From: DAOTTX01 sp034437515
GTDB lineage: Bacteria; Chloroflexota; Anaerolineae; Aggregatilineales; Phototrophicaceae
Assembly (NCBI GenBank): GCA_034437515.1
Contig: DAOTTX010000177.1
Span: 1-38,577, forward strand
Reading direction: 5' to 3'
DNA length: 38,577 bases
Shown here: positions 16,008 to 23,017 of the stretch, in pieces
Layout: every line of letters begins with the position of its first letter
Position numbering within the stretch: the first letter of the stretch is position 1
Position numbers and translations under genes: made by a program
The notes under the pieces: generated by a model
Databases searched by the model: none
Told to the model about the DNA's origin: nothing
What the model saw: the letters and a program-made list of their open reading frames with translations, nothing else

Positions 16008-17558
16008 ATGGATAACAACACACGCATCCGTTCAATTGCACCAGCGACCTGCCCCCAATGCGGCGGGGAAAGAACCTTTGCCGTCCTGGAAGATCGCGTG
16101 AAGTGCCGCCGCTGCGGTTACATCCAACAGAAAACGGCGAAAAAGCCCAAACGTCCATCCCCACAACCGGCGGCGCAACCCTACGAACGCGCCCAACGCA
16201 ACAAGGCACAGAGTCGCTTTAGTCGTACCCGGCGGGAAAAGGTCAATCCCCGTGCGGAGGCGGCCTTCAGCAGTGCAGAAGCGCATGTCTGGCGCGAGGA
16301 ATGGGACGAGGCCATCAACGCGCTGCGGCGTGCCATCGACAACGAACGCGATTTCATCGACGCGCATTTGTGGCTGGCAATGATTCTCGATGACCCCGAC
16401 GAGCGGCGCGATCACCTCTCGACCGTGCTTTCTAACGTGAATAACCATGTCGAGGCCACCCGCGAGATCATGCTGCTCAACGGGGAGCTGACCGAGAACG
16501 AGGCCGAACGTGCTTTTGACCAGTACGCCGAGCCGGAAGTGCGCCGGGTCGAAGGTGCGGTCGGCACGCAAACGGAGAACCTGCGCTGTCCGCGCTGTGG
16601 TTCCCCCAATATGACCATCGATGACGAGACCGGTGATGCCCTCTGCGGGTCGTGCGGGTTTGTCGGTGACCCGGCAGCAGCACAGTCCAGCGGCGGCGGC
16701 ACATTAGCGCAAGCCCTGCTCAAACGACGGGCACAGCCGGTGCGTTGGGTCATCGGGGAGCGGCTGCTCTCGTGCGAGAGCTGCGGCGCGGAGCGCACCA
16801 TCCCGGCGCGTAAGCTCTCGATGATTTGTCCGTTTTGTGGTTCTAACCACGTCATCGAGCGCGACGTACTGGACTCGTTCCAACAGCCGGATGGCCTGCT
16901 ACCGTTTAAAATCCGCCCGGAAAACGCCCGCGAACTGATCAAGGAGAAGCTCGACGGCTGGCAGGAGCGCATCAAAGGTTGGTTCACCAACAACAACGTC
17001 GAAAACACCCGGCTGGAAGGCGTCTTCTTGCCGTATTGGGTGTTCGACTCAGCCGTTGAAGTACGCAAGACGACCACGCGCACCGGCTCCTACCAGGGTA
17101 ACGAACGCAACCGTTACACCCCTGTGCCCGCCTACGAGAGTATCACCATCTCGGATGCGATGAACAACGTGATGATCTGCGCGGTGAGCGCCCCGCCGCC
17201 GCAGCTAACACGCCGCCTGGATAATTTTTCGCTCGGCGATATGCGGGACTACACACCTAAACTGCTGTCGAAGTTCCCGGCGGAGATTTACGACGTCGAT
17301 TTTGATAAGGCCTCGCTCAAAGCACGCGGAGTCATCAGCACGTACATGAAAGAGCGACATCAAATACTGAACCCCGCACGGGAAGGCGCACGGGTGACCA
17401 TTACCGCCAGTGTGCAGGCGATGACGTTCCAGTTGGTGCTGGCTCCGGTGTGGGTGATGACGCTGTTCGAAGAGGATGGTGATGTGCGCCCCGCGCTGGT
17501 CAACGGGCAGACCGGGCAGGTCGTGTTGGGTAAAGCACAAAAACCGGTGTGGGATTAA
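16008..17558 (+). CDS. Triple zinc-ribbon protein with TPR-like segment
   Basis: A 516-residue protein. An N-terminal zinc ribbon has C15-x2-C18 and C33-x2-C36. A helical segment follows at about residues 85-165 (AEAHVWREEWDEAINALRRA then a second helix pair), typical of a TPR-like repeat. A second ribbon (CPRCGSPN ... CGSCGF) lies near 195-222, and a third (CESCGAERT ... CPFCGSNH) near 255-283. The C-terminal ~230 residues start with LLPFKIRPENARELI and continue as a beta-rich domain with FLPYWVFDS. Proteins like this are often labelled PriA or TFIIB-type zinc-ribbon proteins, but there is no helicase Walker motif, so it is not PriA. Function is unknown. The stop codon directly abuts that of the convergent gene at 17559. 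Confidence 0.75.
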   Translation: MDNNTRIRSIAPATCPQCGGERTFAVLEDRVKCRRCGYIQQKTAKKPKRPSPQPAAQPYERAQRNKAQSRFSRTRREKVNPRAEAAFSSAEAHVWREEWDEAINALRRAIDNERDFIDAHLWLAMILDDPDERRDHLSTVLSNVNNHVEATREIMLLNGELTENEAERAFDQYAEPEVRRVEGAVGTQTENLRCPRCGSPNMTIDDETGDALCGSCGFVGDPAAAQSSGGGTLAQALLKRRAQPVRWVIGERLLSCESCGAERTIPARKLSMICPFCGSNHVIERDVLDSFQQPDGLLPFKIRPENARELIKEKLDGWQERIKGWFTNNNVENTRLEGVFLPYWVFDSAVEVRKTTTRTGSYQGNERNRYTPVPAYESITISDAMNNVMICAVSAPPPQLTRRLDNFSLGDMRDYTPKLLSKFPAEIYDVDFDKASLKARGVISTYMKERHQILNPAREGARVTITASVQAMTFQLVLAPVWVMTLFEEDGDVRPALVNGQTGQVVLGKAQKPVWD

Positions 17559-18506
17559 TCACGGTCGCCAGTGGGGTTGGCGGTAGGACTCGCCCGCTGG
17601 CGTGATGACGACCGGTGCGCCGCCGTCGGGACGTATCTTGTAGATGCGGCTGCCGCCCGGCTCAAAATTGGTGTAGGCGATCCATTCACCATCCGGTGAC
17701 CACACCGGTTCTGCCTGTGCGCCCTGTTGATCTTGAGCGATAGGTGTCAGCGCGGTGCCTTCCAGACTGGCGATACCAATGGTAGAACCCGAATATGAAG
17801 AGTCAAGATCAGTAAATGCATATTGATCCCCCGCCGGGGACAATGCCGGTTGAAAAGGGTTGGCGATTGCATGAGATAACTGCTCGCTTTCACCTGATGC
17901 GCTATTGAAACTCATGATCTCCGTATAATAGTCTCCGCGGTCTGATGATATGGAGACAAACAACAGGGATTGACCGTCAGGTAACCAGACCGGCGTAAGC
18001 TGCGCTATCTCTGTGCCATAAAAGAACAACTGCGTGCTACCACGTAAATCGTAGGTGTAAATATCCGTGTTAGGCCCGACCGCCAAGTCAAATGCGTGAT
18101 AGGCCAACCGCGTGCCATCCGGTGACCACGACGGACTGTTATGGTCGGTCGTGCTGCCATCGCCGGTGATGCGTTCCACCTCACCGCTGACCACGTTGAG
18201 AATGTGAATGTTACGCTCGACGATGCCGTCCTCAAACATGCTAAAGGCGATGCGGTCGCCCTGCGGTGACCAGGCCGCGTCCGCACCCCAGCCGAGGAAG
18301 TCCGTCACCAGCGCGTGCTGTGTAGCCGTGCGCAGGTCATAAACGTAAAGGTTGGAGACGTTACCGCGGGTCGCGTCTGCCTGGGAAAGATAAAGCAATT
18401 GGTCGGCGGGGTTGTGGGCCGCCCACAGCCGCACGCTCAGCGTGGTCACGGTCAGCATGGCGGTGATGCCGGTGATGCACAGCAGCAAGAACAGATATTT
18501 CCGCAT
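17559..18506 (-). CDS. Membrane-anchored PD40/TolB-like beta-propeller protein
   Basis: A 315-residue protein. The N-terminal hydrophobic segment (about residues 4-28) is a signal peptide or membrane anchor. The rest is a set of WD40-like beta-propeller (PD40) repeats, each carrying a W-SP-G or LSPAGD core: AAWSPQGDRIAFS, SWSPDGTRLAYH, WLPDGQSLLFVS, ALSPAGDQYAFT and VWSPDGEWIAYT. A last partial blade ends in PHWRP. Such propellers form the C-terminal domain of TolB and are common as stand-alone exported proteins of unknown role. It follows the Nudix gene by 8 bases, so the two form an operon. Confidence 0.82.
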   Translation of the reverse strand: MRKYLFLLLCITGITAMLTVTTLSVRLWAAHNPADQLLYLSQADATRGNVSNLYVYDLRTATQHALVTDFLGWGADAAWSPQGDRIAFSMFEDGIVERNIHILNVVSGEVERITGDGSTTDHNSPSWSPDGTRLAYHAFDLAVGPNTDIYTYDLRGSTQLFFYGTEIAQLTPVWLPDGQSLLFVSISSDRGDYYTEIMSFNSASGESEQLSHAIANPFQPALSPAGDQYAFTDLDSSYSGSTIGIASLEGTALTPIAQDQQGAQAEPVWSPDGEWIAYTNFEPGGSRIYKIRPDGGAPVVITPAGESYRQPHWRP

Positions 18507-18514
18507 ATTGCGGC

Positions 18515-18988
18515 TTACGAAAGACTACGCAGCGTTTGTTGGTTTTCCACCAGCCAGTGCAGCAGCGCCTCGGTTTTGATCTCAATGGCGTGCAGCGCGT
18601 CTTCGTTGATCTCGATTTCGACGGGGATGAACTCGCCGCGTGTGGGGTCGTTGAATTCCGGGCCGTTGCGCTGGTCGAGGTCGTATTCAATCAGCCGGCA
18701 CACGTAGAAATGTTCGCACAGGTCTTTACCTGCCTTGTGATGCTGCAACACGAACGCTTCCTGCACGACCTGCACGGTCGCGCCCAGTTCTTCGTAGAGT
18801 TCGCGGTGCAGGGCGTCGAGCAGGGAGTCGTCCTCGTCTTCCATGCCACCACCAGGCGCGACCCAATACGGCGGCTTGTGAGGCTTCACCCGCTTGATGA
18901 ACATCAGCTTGTTATTTTCCGTAAGTAAAATAGCCCGTACCCGCTGCACATAGCGCGGCGCACATGCGTCGTATTCTGTGTTTAACAT
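18515..18988 (-). CDS. Nudix hydrolase
   Basis: A 157-residue Nudix protein, which would cleave a nucleoside diphosphate linked to another moiety. The Nudix box reads G-x5-D-x7-REL-x-EELGA: the REL-x-EE metal-binding core is intact, but Asp stands where the consensus has the first Glu. The N-terminal strand RAILLTENNKLMFIKRV and WVAPGGGMEDED are typical. The ATG at 18988 has GGGAACG upstream. A further in-frame ATG at 19006 has no ribosome site. Substrate is not predictable. It is upstream of and cotranscribed with the propeller gene. Confidence 0.87.
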   Translation of the reverse strand: MLNTEYDACAPRYVQRVRAILLTENNKLMFIKRVKPHKPPYWVAPGGGMEDEDDSLLDALHRELYEELGATVQVVQEAFVLQHHKAGKDLCEHFYVCRLIEYDLDQRNGPEFNDPTRGEFIPVEIEINEDALHAIEIKTEALLHWLVENQQTLRSLS

Positions 18989-19069
18989 TTGATCGTTCCC
19001 ATGCACGCAAACGGACGGTATATTATCAGAATGGTTCTCAAAAGACCAGAGACATTCTTACTAAACAAT

Positions 19070-19100
19070 TTAAGGGTGAATTAAGTATATTTACCCTTAA
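19070..19100. repeat. Inverted repeat between divergent genes
   Basis: TTAAGGGT (19070-19077) and ACCCTTAA (19093-19100) are perfect inverted repeats 15 bases apart, in the 133-base AT-rich gap between the divergent Nudix and membrane-protein genes. The placement suggests a regulator-binding site or a hairpin in the plus-strand leader. No regulator gene is adjacent. Confidence 0.4.
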
Positions 19101-19121
19101 GATTGTACTATTGCTCAACAT

Positions 19122-19811
19122 ATGTATGATGGCTGCCAACTAATGATCCTCGCAACGATTTTCTTGCTGCTGCTGGCTTACCCGGTCTACCAATTCGGCT
19201 TGCGTGGGGTGACCGAACCTCAAGCGATACGAAAGTACGTCCCGGCGTTTGTGGTGTTCGGCGTGCTGCTGCTGTTGACGGCGGCATTCGCTTTTAACGA
19301 ACGGTTGGAAGCACTCGCGCCCGGTGACCTGCCGCCTTTACGCACGACGGAAGCCCTGCGTGCGCAAGCGACCGACCCCCAAACGGATGTGCTGGTACTG
19401 GGCGCGGTCGGTGAATTACAAAACGGTGTGACTATCTCCACCCGACCGCAGACGCGCTTTCCGCTGGTGTTGGAGGGCGGCAGCGTCAGTGTTCTGCTCG
19501 GTGAGAATGTACTGGCGTTGAGTTGGCCCCGACAGGGAGATCGGCGTGTGCTGGAAGCGGGGCAACCGCTGGTGGTGGTCGGCAGCCTGCAAGCGGCGGA
19601 CGACGTCGAAGCGGATATTGACACCGCCCTTGACCGGCGCTACCTCGTCGCGGAGACGGTCTACGCCGGGGACATTACCGGCTATCTCGACCTGCTGCCA
19701 CGCTTCGCACTCATCCCGACCATGACCGCGTTGCTCTCGGTAATCCTGGGGATGCTGCTGCCGCTCGTGCCGCTGCTCAAATGGCATAATTTGCGTAAAC
19801 GTGCGAGTTAA
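19122..19811 (+). CDS. Membrane protein with central beta domain, function unknown
   Basis: A 229-residue protein not recognised. Two membrane spans lie at the N-terminus (about residues 8-25 and 40-60), and a C-terminal span lies near 200-222 (ALIPTMTALLSVILGMLLPLVPLL). Between them is a soluble beta-rich region with an OB-like pattern (VLVLGAVGELQNGVTIS, PLVLEGGSVSVLLGENVL, PLVVVGSLQ). The layout recalls GIDE-like or NfeD-like membrane proteins, but the match is only topological. An alternative start is ATG 19143, which would begin directly at the first span. Neither start has a clear ribosome site. Confidence 0.6.
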   Translation: MYDGCQLMILATIFLLLLAYPVYQFGLRGVTEPQAIRKYVPAFVVFGVLLLLTAAFAFNERLEALAPGDLPPLRTTEALRAQATDPQTDVLVLGAVGELQNGVTISTRPQTRFPLVLEGGSVSVLLGENVLALSWPRQGDRRVLEAGQPLVVVGSLQAADDVEADIDTALDRRYLVAETVYAGDITGYLDLLPRFALIPTMTALLSVILGMLLPLVPLLKWHNLRKRAS

Positions 19812-19857
19812 AGGTATGGTTAAGGCATAAACTAGACCAATCCAAGGACAATAATAT

Positions 19858-20865
19858 ATGAAAGCCGTTGTTTGTAAAGAATTAGGCGGTACAGATAAGC
19901 TCGTCGTGGAGGACATCCAACCGGGGAAACTCGGTCATACCGATGTGCGAGTCGCGGTACATGCCTGTGGGGTGAACTTTCTGGATACGCTGACCATCAT
20001 CGGTCAGTATCAGGATCAACCCGATCTACCATTCACGCCCGGTGTGGAGATCGCCGGCGAGATCATCGAGGTCGGCCCCGGTGTGCATAACTTCAAACCG
20101 GGGGAGCGTGTATTGGGCTTCGTGCAGTCTGGCGGCTTCGCAGAGGAAGTCATCGCCAGTTCGATGCAGATTATCACCATCCCCGATGACATGGATTACA
20201 AGGACGCGGCAGCGTTCCCCATCGCCTACGGCACCTCACACCTCGCGCTGACGCATCGCGGGCGTTTGCAACCCGGTGAAACACTGCTCGTTTATGGGGC
20301 GGCGGGTGGCGTCGGCCTGACGGCGGTCGAGATCGGCAACAAACTCGGCGCGACGGTGATCGCCTGTGCCAGCAGCGCGGAAAAACTCGAACTGACCGAG
20401 CGTTACGGCGCGGCCTATACCATCAACTACACCAGGGAAGACATCCGTGAACGGGTGAAAACCATCACCGGCGGCAAAGGCGCGGACGTAATCTACGACC
20501 CGGTCGGCGGGGATGCGTTCAAGGCCGGTCTGCGTGCCATCAACTGGGAAGGGCGCATTCTGGTAATCGGCTTCGCCAGCGGTGAAATCCCCGAAGTGCC
20601 GGTCAACCTGACGCTGGTCAAGAACTGCGCCATCGTCGGTGTGTATTGGGGCGCGTATATGCAGCGCAACCCCGAAGTGCTGATGGGGTCGCTGGAGACG
20701 CTACTGTCATGGTACGACGGTAAGACGCTGCATCCGCACATCTCACAAACCTACACGTTAGACGAAGTCCCGCAGGCGTTGGAAGATATGCAGTCACGCA
20801 AGTCAACGGGTAAGCTGGTCGTCGTCGTCCGTGAAGACCCTGACGACGAAACACAGGACGAGTAA
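19858..20865 (+). CDS. Zinc-independent quinone oxidoreductase (MDR family)
   Basis: A 335-residue NADPH:quinone-oxidoreductase-like member of the medium-chain dehydrogenase/reductase family. The N-terminal GroES-like domain contains VHACGVNFLDTL and PGVEIAGEIIEVG, and it lacks the catalytic-zinc and structural Cys clusters of alcohol dehydrogenases. The Rossmann domain has the nucleotide motif YGAAGGVG (146-153) and VIYDPVGGD. AAGGA lies 8 bases before the ATG. It probably reduces quinones or other enones with NADPH, but the physiological substrate is unknown. It appears monocistronic. Confidence 0.88.
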   Translation: MKAVVCKELGGTDKLVVEDIQPGKLGHTDVRVAVHACGVNFLDTLTIIGQYQDQPDLPFTPGVEIAGEIIEVGPGVHNFKPGERVLGFVQSGGFAEEVIASSMQIITIPDDMDYKDAAAFPIAYGTSHLALTHRGRLQPGETLLVYGAAGGVGLTAVEIGNKLGATVIACASSAEKLELTERYGAAYTINYTREDIRERVKTITGGKGADVIYDPVGGDAFKAGLRAINWEGRILVIGFASGEIPEVPVNLTLVKNCAIVGVYWGAYMQRNPEVLMGSLETLLSWYDGKTLHPHISQTYTLDEVPQALEDMQSRKSTGKLVVVVREDPDDETQDE

Positions 20866-20872
20866 CCCGTCT

Positions 20873-20971
20873 GTATACGAGGGCAATCGCATATGACATT
20901 TTTGTACAATCTGTCGTAGGCAGATCGGTGTGTCTGCCCTTCCCGCGCCAAATGCGATCGCCCTCGTATAC
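20873..20971. repeat. Long imperfect inverted repeat
   Basis: A 23-base left arm (20873-20895) beginning GTATACGAGGGC matches the reverse complement of the right arm (20949-20971) at 21 of 23 positions. The 53-base interior holds a smaller hairpin, GGCAGA/TCTGCC (20919-20924/20933-20938). It begins 8 bases after the oxidoreductase stop. There is no T-run, so it is not an ordinary terminator. It could be a miniature inverted-repeat element or a structured 3' end. Confidence 0.7.
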
Positions 20972-20983
20972 CACATATGCAGT

Positions 20984-21012
20984 TTGACATCCCCTTAAAC
21001 ATCGCTTAAAAT
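20984..21012 (+). promoter_or_regulatory. Near-consensus sigma-70 promoter
   Basis: TTGACA (20984-20989) and TAAAAT (21007-21012) are exactly 17 bases apart. Transcription would begin near 21019. The first thing transcribed is a roughly 70-base stretch ending in an intrinsic terminator (21091-21125), before the SWIM gene at 21167. Confidence 0.8.
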
Positions 21013-21018
21013 TGATGT

Positions 21019-21125
21019 CATCAGAGCAGAGTTTTAGGGGATATGGTCGCGTGAAGATCTCGTTAAACAAGCCTCAAAAAAGGCACTGAAAAGCGCATGG
21101 GTAACATTTGCCGTGCGCTTTTTTT
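21019..21125 (+). ncRNA. Candidate small RNA or attenuator leader
   Basis: This interval lies between a near-consensus promoter and an intrinsic terminator, and it encodes no convincing protein. Besides the terminator stem it holds a small hairpin, GCCT/AGGC (21071-21074/21081-21084), with an A-rich loop. It could be a free-standing ~105-nt RNA, or the leader of the SWIM gene with conditional termination. I do not recognise it as 6S, SRP, tmRNA or a known riboswitch. Confidence 0.4.
21091..21125 (+). terminator. Intrinsic terminator upstream of the SWIM gene
   Basis: AAGCGCA (21091-21097) pairs with TGCGCTT (21114-21120), and an inner GG/CC pair extends the stem. A run of T continues to 21125. 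It stands 42 bases before the SWIM start codon and downstream of the promoter at 20984, so it ends a short transcript or attenuates the gene. Confidence 0.75.
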
Positions 21126-21166
21126 ATTTCATTTATTTACCGTTTGCAATCAAGAGGAGTACAAAA

Positions 21167-21667
21167 ATGGATTACAGCATGATCGGTAAGATCCAGAAGG
21201 CGAAAGAATACGCCGAAGACCCCAGCCGTGTCACGTTTGACACCCTCGCCGTCGAGTTCAAAGGCGACAACGACACCTACACTGTGTCGCTCAGTTCTGA
21301 GGGATGGCATTGCACCTGCCCCGGCTTCCAGAAGTACGCCATCTGCCCGCATGTGATGACGCTCGAACGCTTGCTAGAGCCAATGCTCAAGCGCCCGCGC
21401 CTGCCGTATGCCAACGGTCAGAACGTGGTCAGCGACGTGGACAAGTCCAAGCGTTATGCCGAAGACCAAGAAAAGCGCATCCGTTTTCTGTCCTTCACGG
21501 CGAGCTTCAAAGGCAATCACAATACCTTCAACGTCAGCTATGACAACGGTAAATGGGATTGCGACAACCCGTACTTCGCCAGTCGTGGGGTGTGCAGCAA
21601 CACGATGGCGCTCGAGCGCATCCTCAGCGGGATGGTCGAGCCGGTGACGACGATGGTAATAGAATAA
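21167..21667 (+). CDS. SWIM-like zinc-finger protein with internal duplication
   Basis: A 166-residue protein built from two copies of an ~75-residue unit. Copy 1 (about 8-75) has the SWIM pattern C-x-C-x8-C-x-H in CTCPGFQKYAICPH, followed by MTLERLL. Copy 2 (about 90-160) aligns with it throughout (KRYAEDQ, FKGNHNTFNVSYDNGKWDC, TMALERIL), but the metal ligands have become C-x-N and C-x-N, so it probably binds no zinc. SWIM fingers bind DNA or proteins. The ATG at 21167 has AAGAGGAG 7 bases upstream, a strong site. The gene is bracketed by terminators (21091-21125 and 21698-21735). Confidence 0.8.
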   Translation: MDYSMIGKIQKAKEYAEDPSRVTFDTLAVEFKGDNDTYTVSLSSEGWHCTCPGFQKYAICPHVMTLERLLEPMLKRPRLPYANGQNVVSDVDKSKRYAEDQEKRIRFLSFTASFKGNHNTFNVSYDNGKWDCDNPYFASRGVCSNTMALERILSGMVEPVTTMVIE

Positions 21668-21697
21668 CGGGGTATCCCCAGCAGACAAGCGTACAAG

Positions 21698-21735
21698 CAC
21701 ACCGGCGATGGTTCCTTTGTTGTCGGTGTGTTTTT
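21698..21735 (+). terminator. Intrinsic terminator after the SWIM gene
   Basis: CACACCG (21698-21704) pairs with CGGTGTG (21724-21730), with a further compatible pair inside, followed by TTTTT (21731-21735). Confidence 0.8.
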
Positions 21736-21785
21736 GTCTCTCTGTACCGCTCTTTATCTATGGAATATGAAAATTGCTGCACTTT

Positions 21786-21815
21786 TTGTGAAATTTCCAT
21801 TAATTACGTTATAAT
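21786..21815 (+). promoter_or_regulatory. Promoter of the peptide ABC ATPase operon
   Basis: TTGTGA (21786-21791) and a perfect TATAAT (21810-21815) are 18 bases apart. Transcription would begin near 21822, leaving a 170-base untranslated leader before the start at 21995. No other promoter of this quality is close to the operon. Confidence 0.65.
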
Positions 21816-21886
21816 CCCTCATATGTGAATGATGTGTGTACCGTGTGCAGCGGCATTTGTAGAGAATGCACAGTTGCTTACAATTC

Positions 21887-21917
21887 AAGCATGTCAATTG
21901 TTTCGATTGACATGCTT
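21887..21917. promoter_or_regulatory. Perfect 12-bp inverted repeat in the ABC operon leader
   Basis: AAGCATGTCAAT (21887-21898) and ATTGACATGCTT (21906-21917) are perfect inverted repeats around a 7-base loop, TGTTTCG. No T-run follows, so it is not a terminator. It lies in the transcribed leader about 80 bases before the gene and could be an RNA structure or an operator. It also contains a TTGACA, but no good -10 follows. Confidence 0.55.
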
Positions 21918-21994
21918 CCGGGAATCATGCAAACTAACACACACTAATTGAACTCTAATTGGACACAGTCGTAAACTATTTAAGGAGGGTACCC

Positions 21995-23017
21995 TTGAGC
22001 GTACTCATGGAGGTCAAAGACCTCGTAGTCCGGTTTTATACACAAGAGGGAATTGTCTACGCTGTCAATGGTATTGATTTCCAAATTGAGGAAGGCGAGA
22101 CCCTCGGCATTGTAGGGGAGAGTGGCTCCGGTAAGAGTGTCTCGATGCTCTCGACTATGAGCTTGCTGCCCGTCCCCCCGGCGAAAATCGAAAGTGGTGA
22201 GGTGATCTTCGAGGGGCGTGATCTGCTCAAGCTCTCCAAAGAGAAGATGCGGCTGGTGCGCGGTTCGGAAATAGCGATGATCTTTCAGGATCCGATGACC
22301 TCGCTGAACCCCGTGCTGACCATCGGGACGCAACTCACCGAAGGGTTGCGGCTGCACCTCGGCATGAACCAATCTCAGGCTGATAACCGCGCCGCTGACC
22401 TGCTCGATATGGTCGGCATCTCGGATGCACGCCGCCGCCTGGGGGATTACCCCCACCAATTTTCCGGTGGGATGCGCCAGCGCGTGATGATCGCCATCGG
22501 CCTCTCGTGCAACCCGAAGCTGCTGATCGCCGATGAGCCGACCACCGCGCTTGACGTGACCATCCAGGCGCAGATTATAGAACTCATCAAAGAACTGAAG
22601 AAAGAACTCGGTATGGCGTTGATCTGGATCACGCATGACCTCGGCGTGGTCGCCGGGATTGCGGATACGATCCAGGTGATGTATGCCGGGCGTGTGGTCG
22701 AACGCGGCCCAATCGAGTCCGTCTTCAACGATACGCGCAACGCTTACACCTACGGCTTGCTGAAGTCCCTCCCGCGACTTGACCAGCGCGGCGGTGGGCG
22801 TCTGCTGCAAATCGAAGGTTCCCCGCCGGATATGCGTATTGAGCCGGTCGGCGATTCGTTCGCGCCACGCAACCCTTACGCGACCGAACGCTGCTTTAAG
22901 GAAATGCCACCGCTGCGTCCTGTCGAAGGTGGAGACCCCGATCATTACGTCGCCGCATGGTATGACCTGCCGCAGGCGCTCAAAGAAGAAGCAGAATCAC
23001 AAAAAGAGGTATCCTAA
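21995..23017 (+). CDS. Oligopeptide/dipeptide ABC transporter ATPase (DppD/OppD)
   Basis: A 340-residue ATPase of the peptide/nickel importer family. Walker A is GESGSGKS, the Q-loop is IFQDPMTSLNP, the signature is FSGGMRQRV, Walker B is LLIADEPTTALD, and the H-loop is ITHDLGVV. The C-terminal oligopeptide-transporter extension includes YTYGLLKSLPRLD and RCFKEMPPLR. Translation probably starts at TTG 21995, because AAGGAGGG lies 5-6 bases upstream. ATG 22007 is too far from it, and the frame upstream of TTG has no ribosome site. It is immediately followed by the DppF-like gene. The permeases and binding protein are not in this window. Confidence 0.9.
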   Translation: MSVLMEVKDLVVRFYTQEGIVYAVNGIDFQIEEGETLGIVGESGSGKSVSMLSTMSLLPVPPAKIESGEVIFEGRDLLKLSKEKMRLVRGSEIAMIFQDPMTSLNPVLTIGTQLTEGLRLHLGMNQSQADNRAADLLDMVGISDARRRLGDYPHQFSGGMRQRVMIAIGLSCNPKLLIADEPTTALDVTIQAQIIELIKELKKELGMALIWITHDLGVVAGIADTIQVMYAGRVVERGPIESVFNDTRNAYTYGLLKSLPRLDQRGGGRLLQIEGSPPDMRIEPVGDSFAPRNPYATERCFKEMPPLRPVEGGDPDHYVAAWYDLPQALKEEAESQKEVS

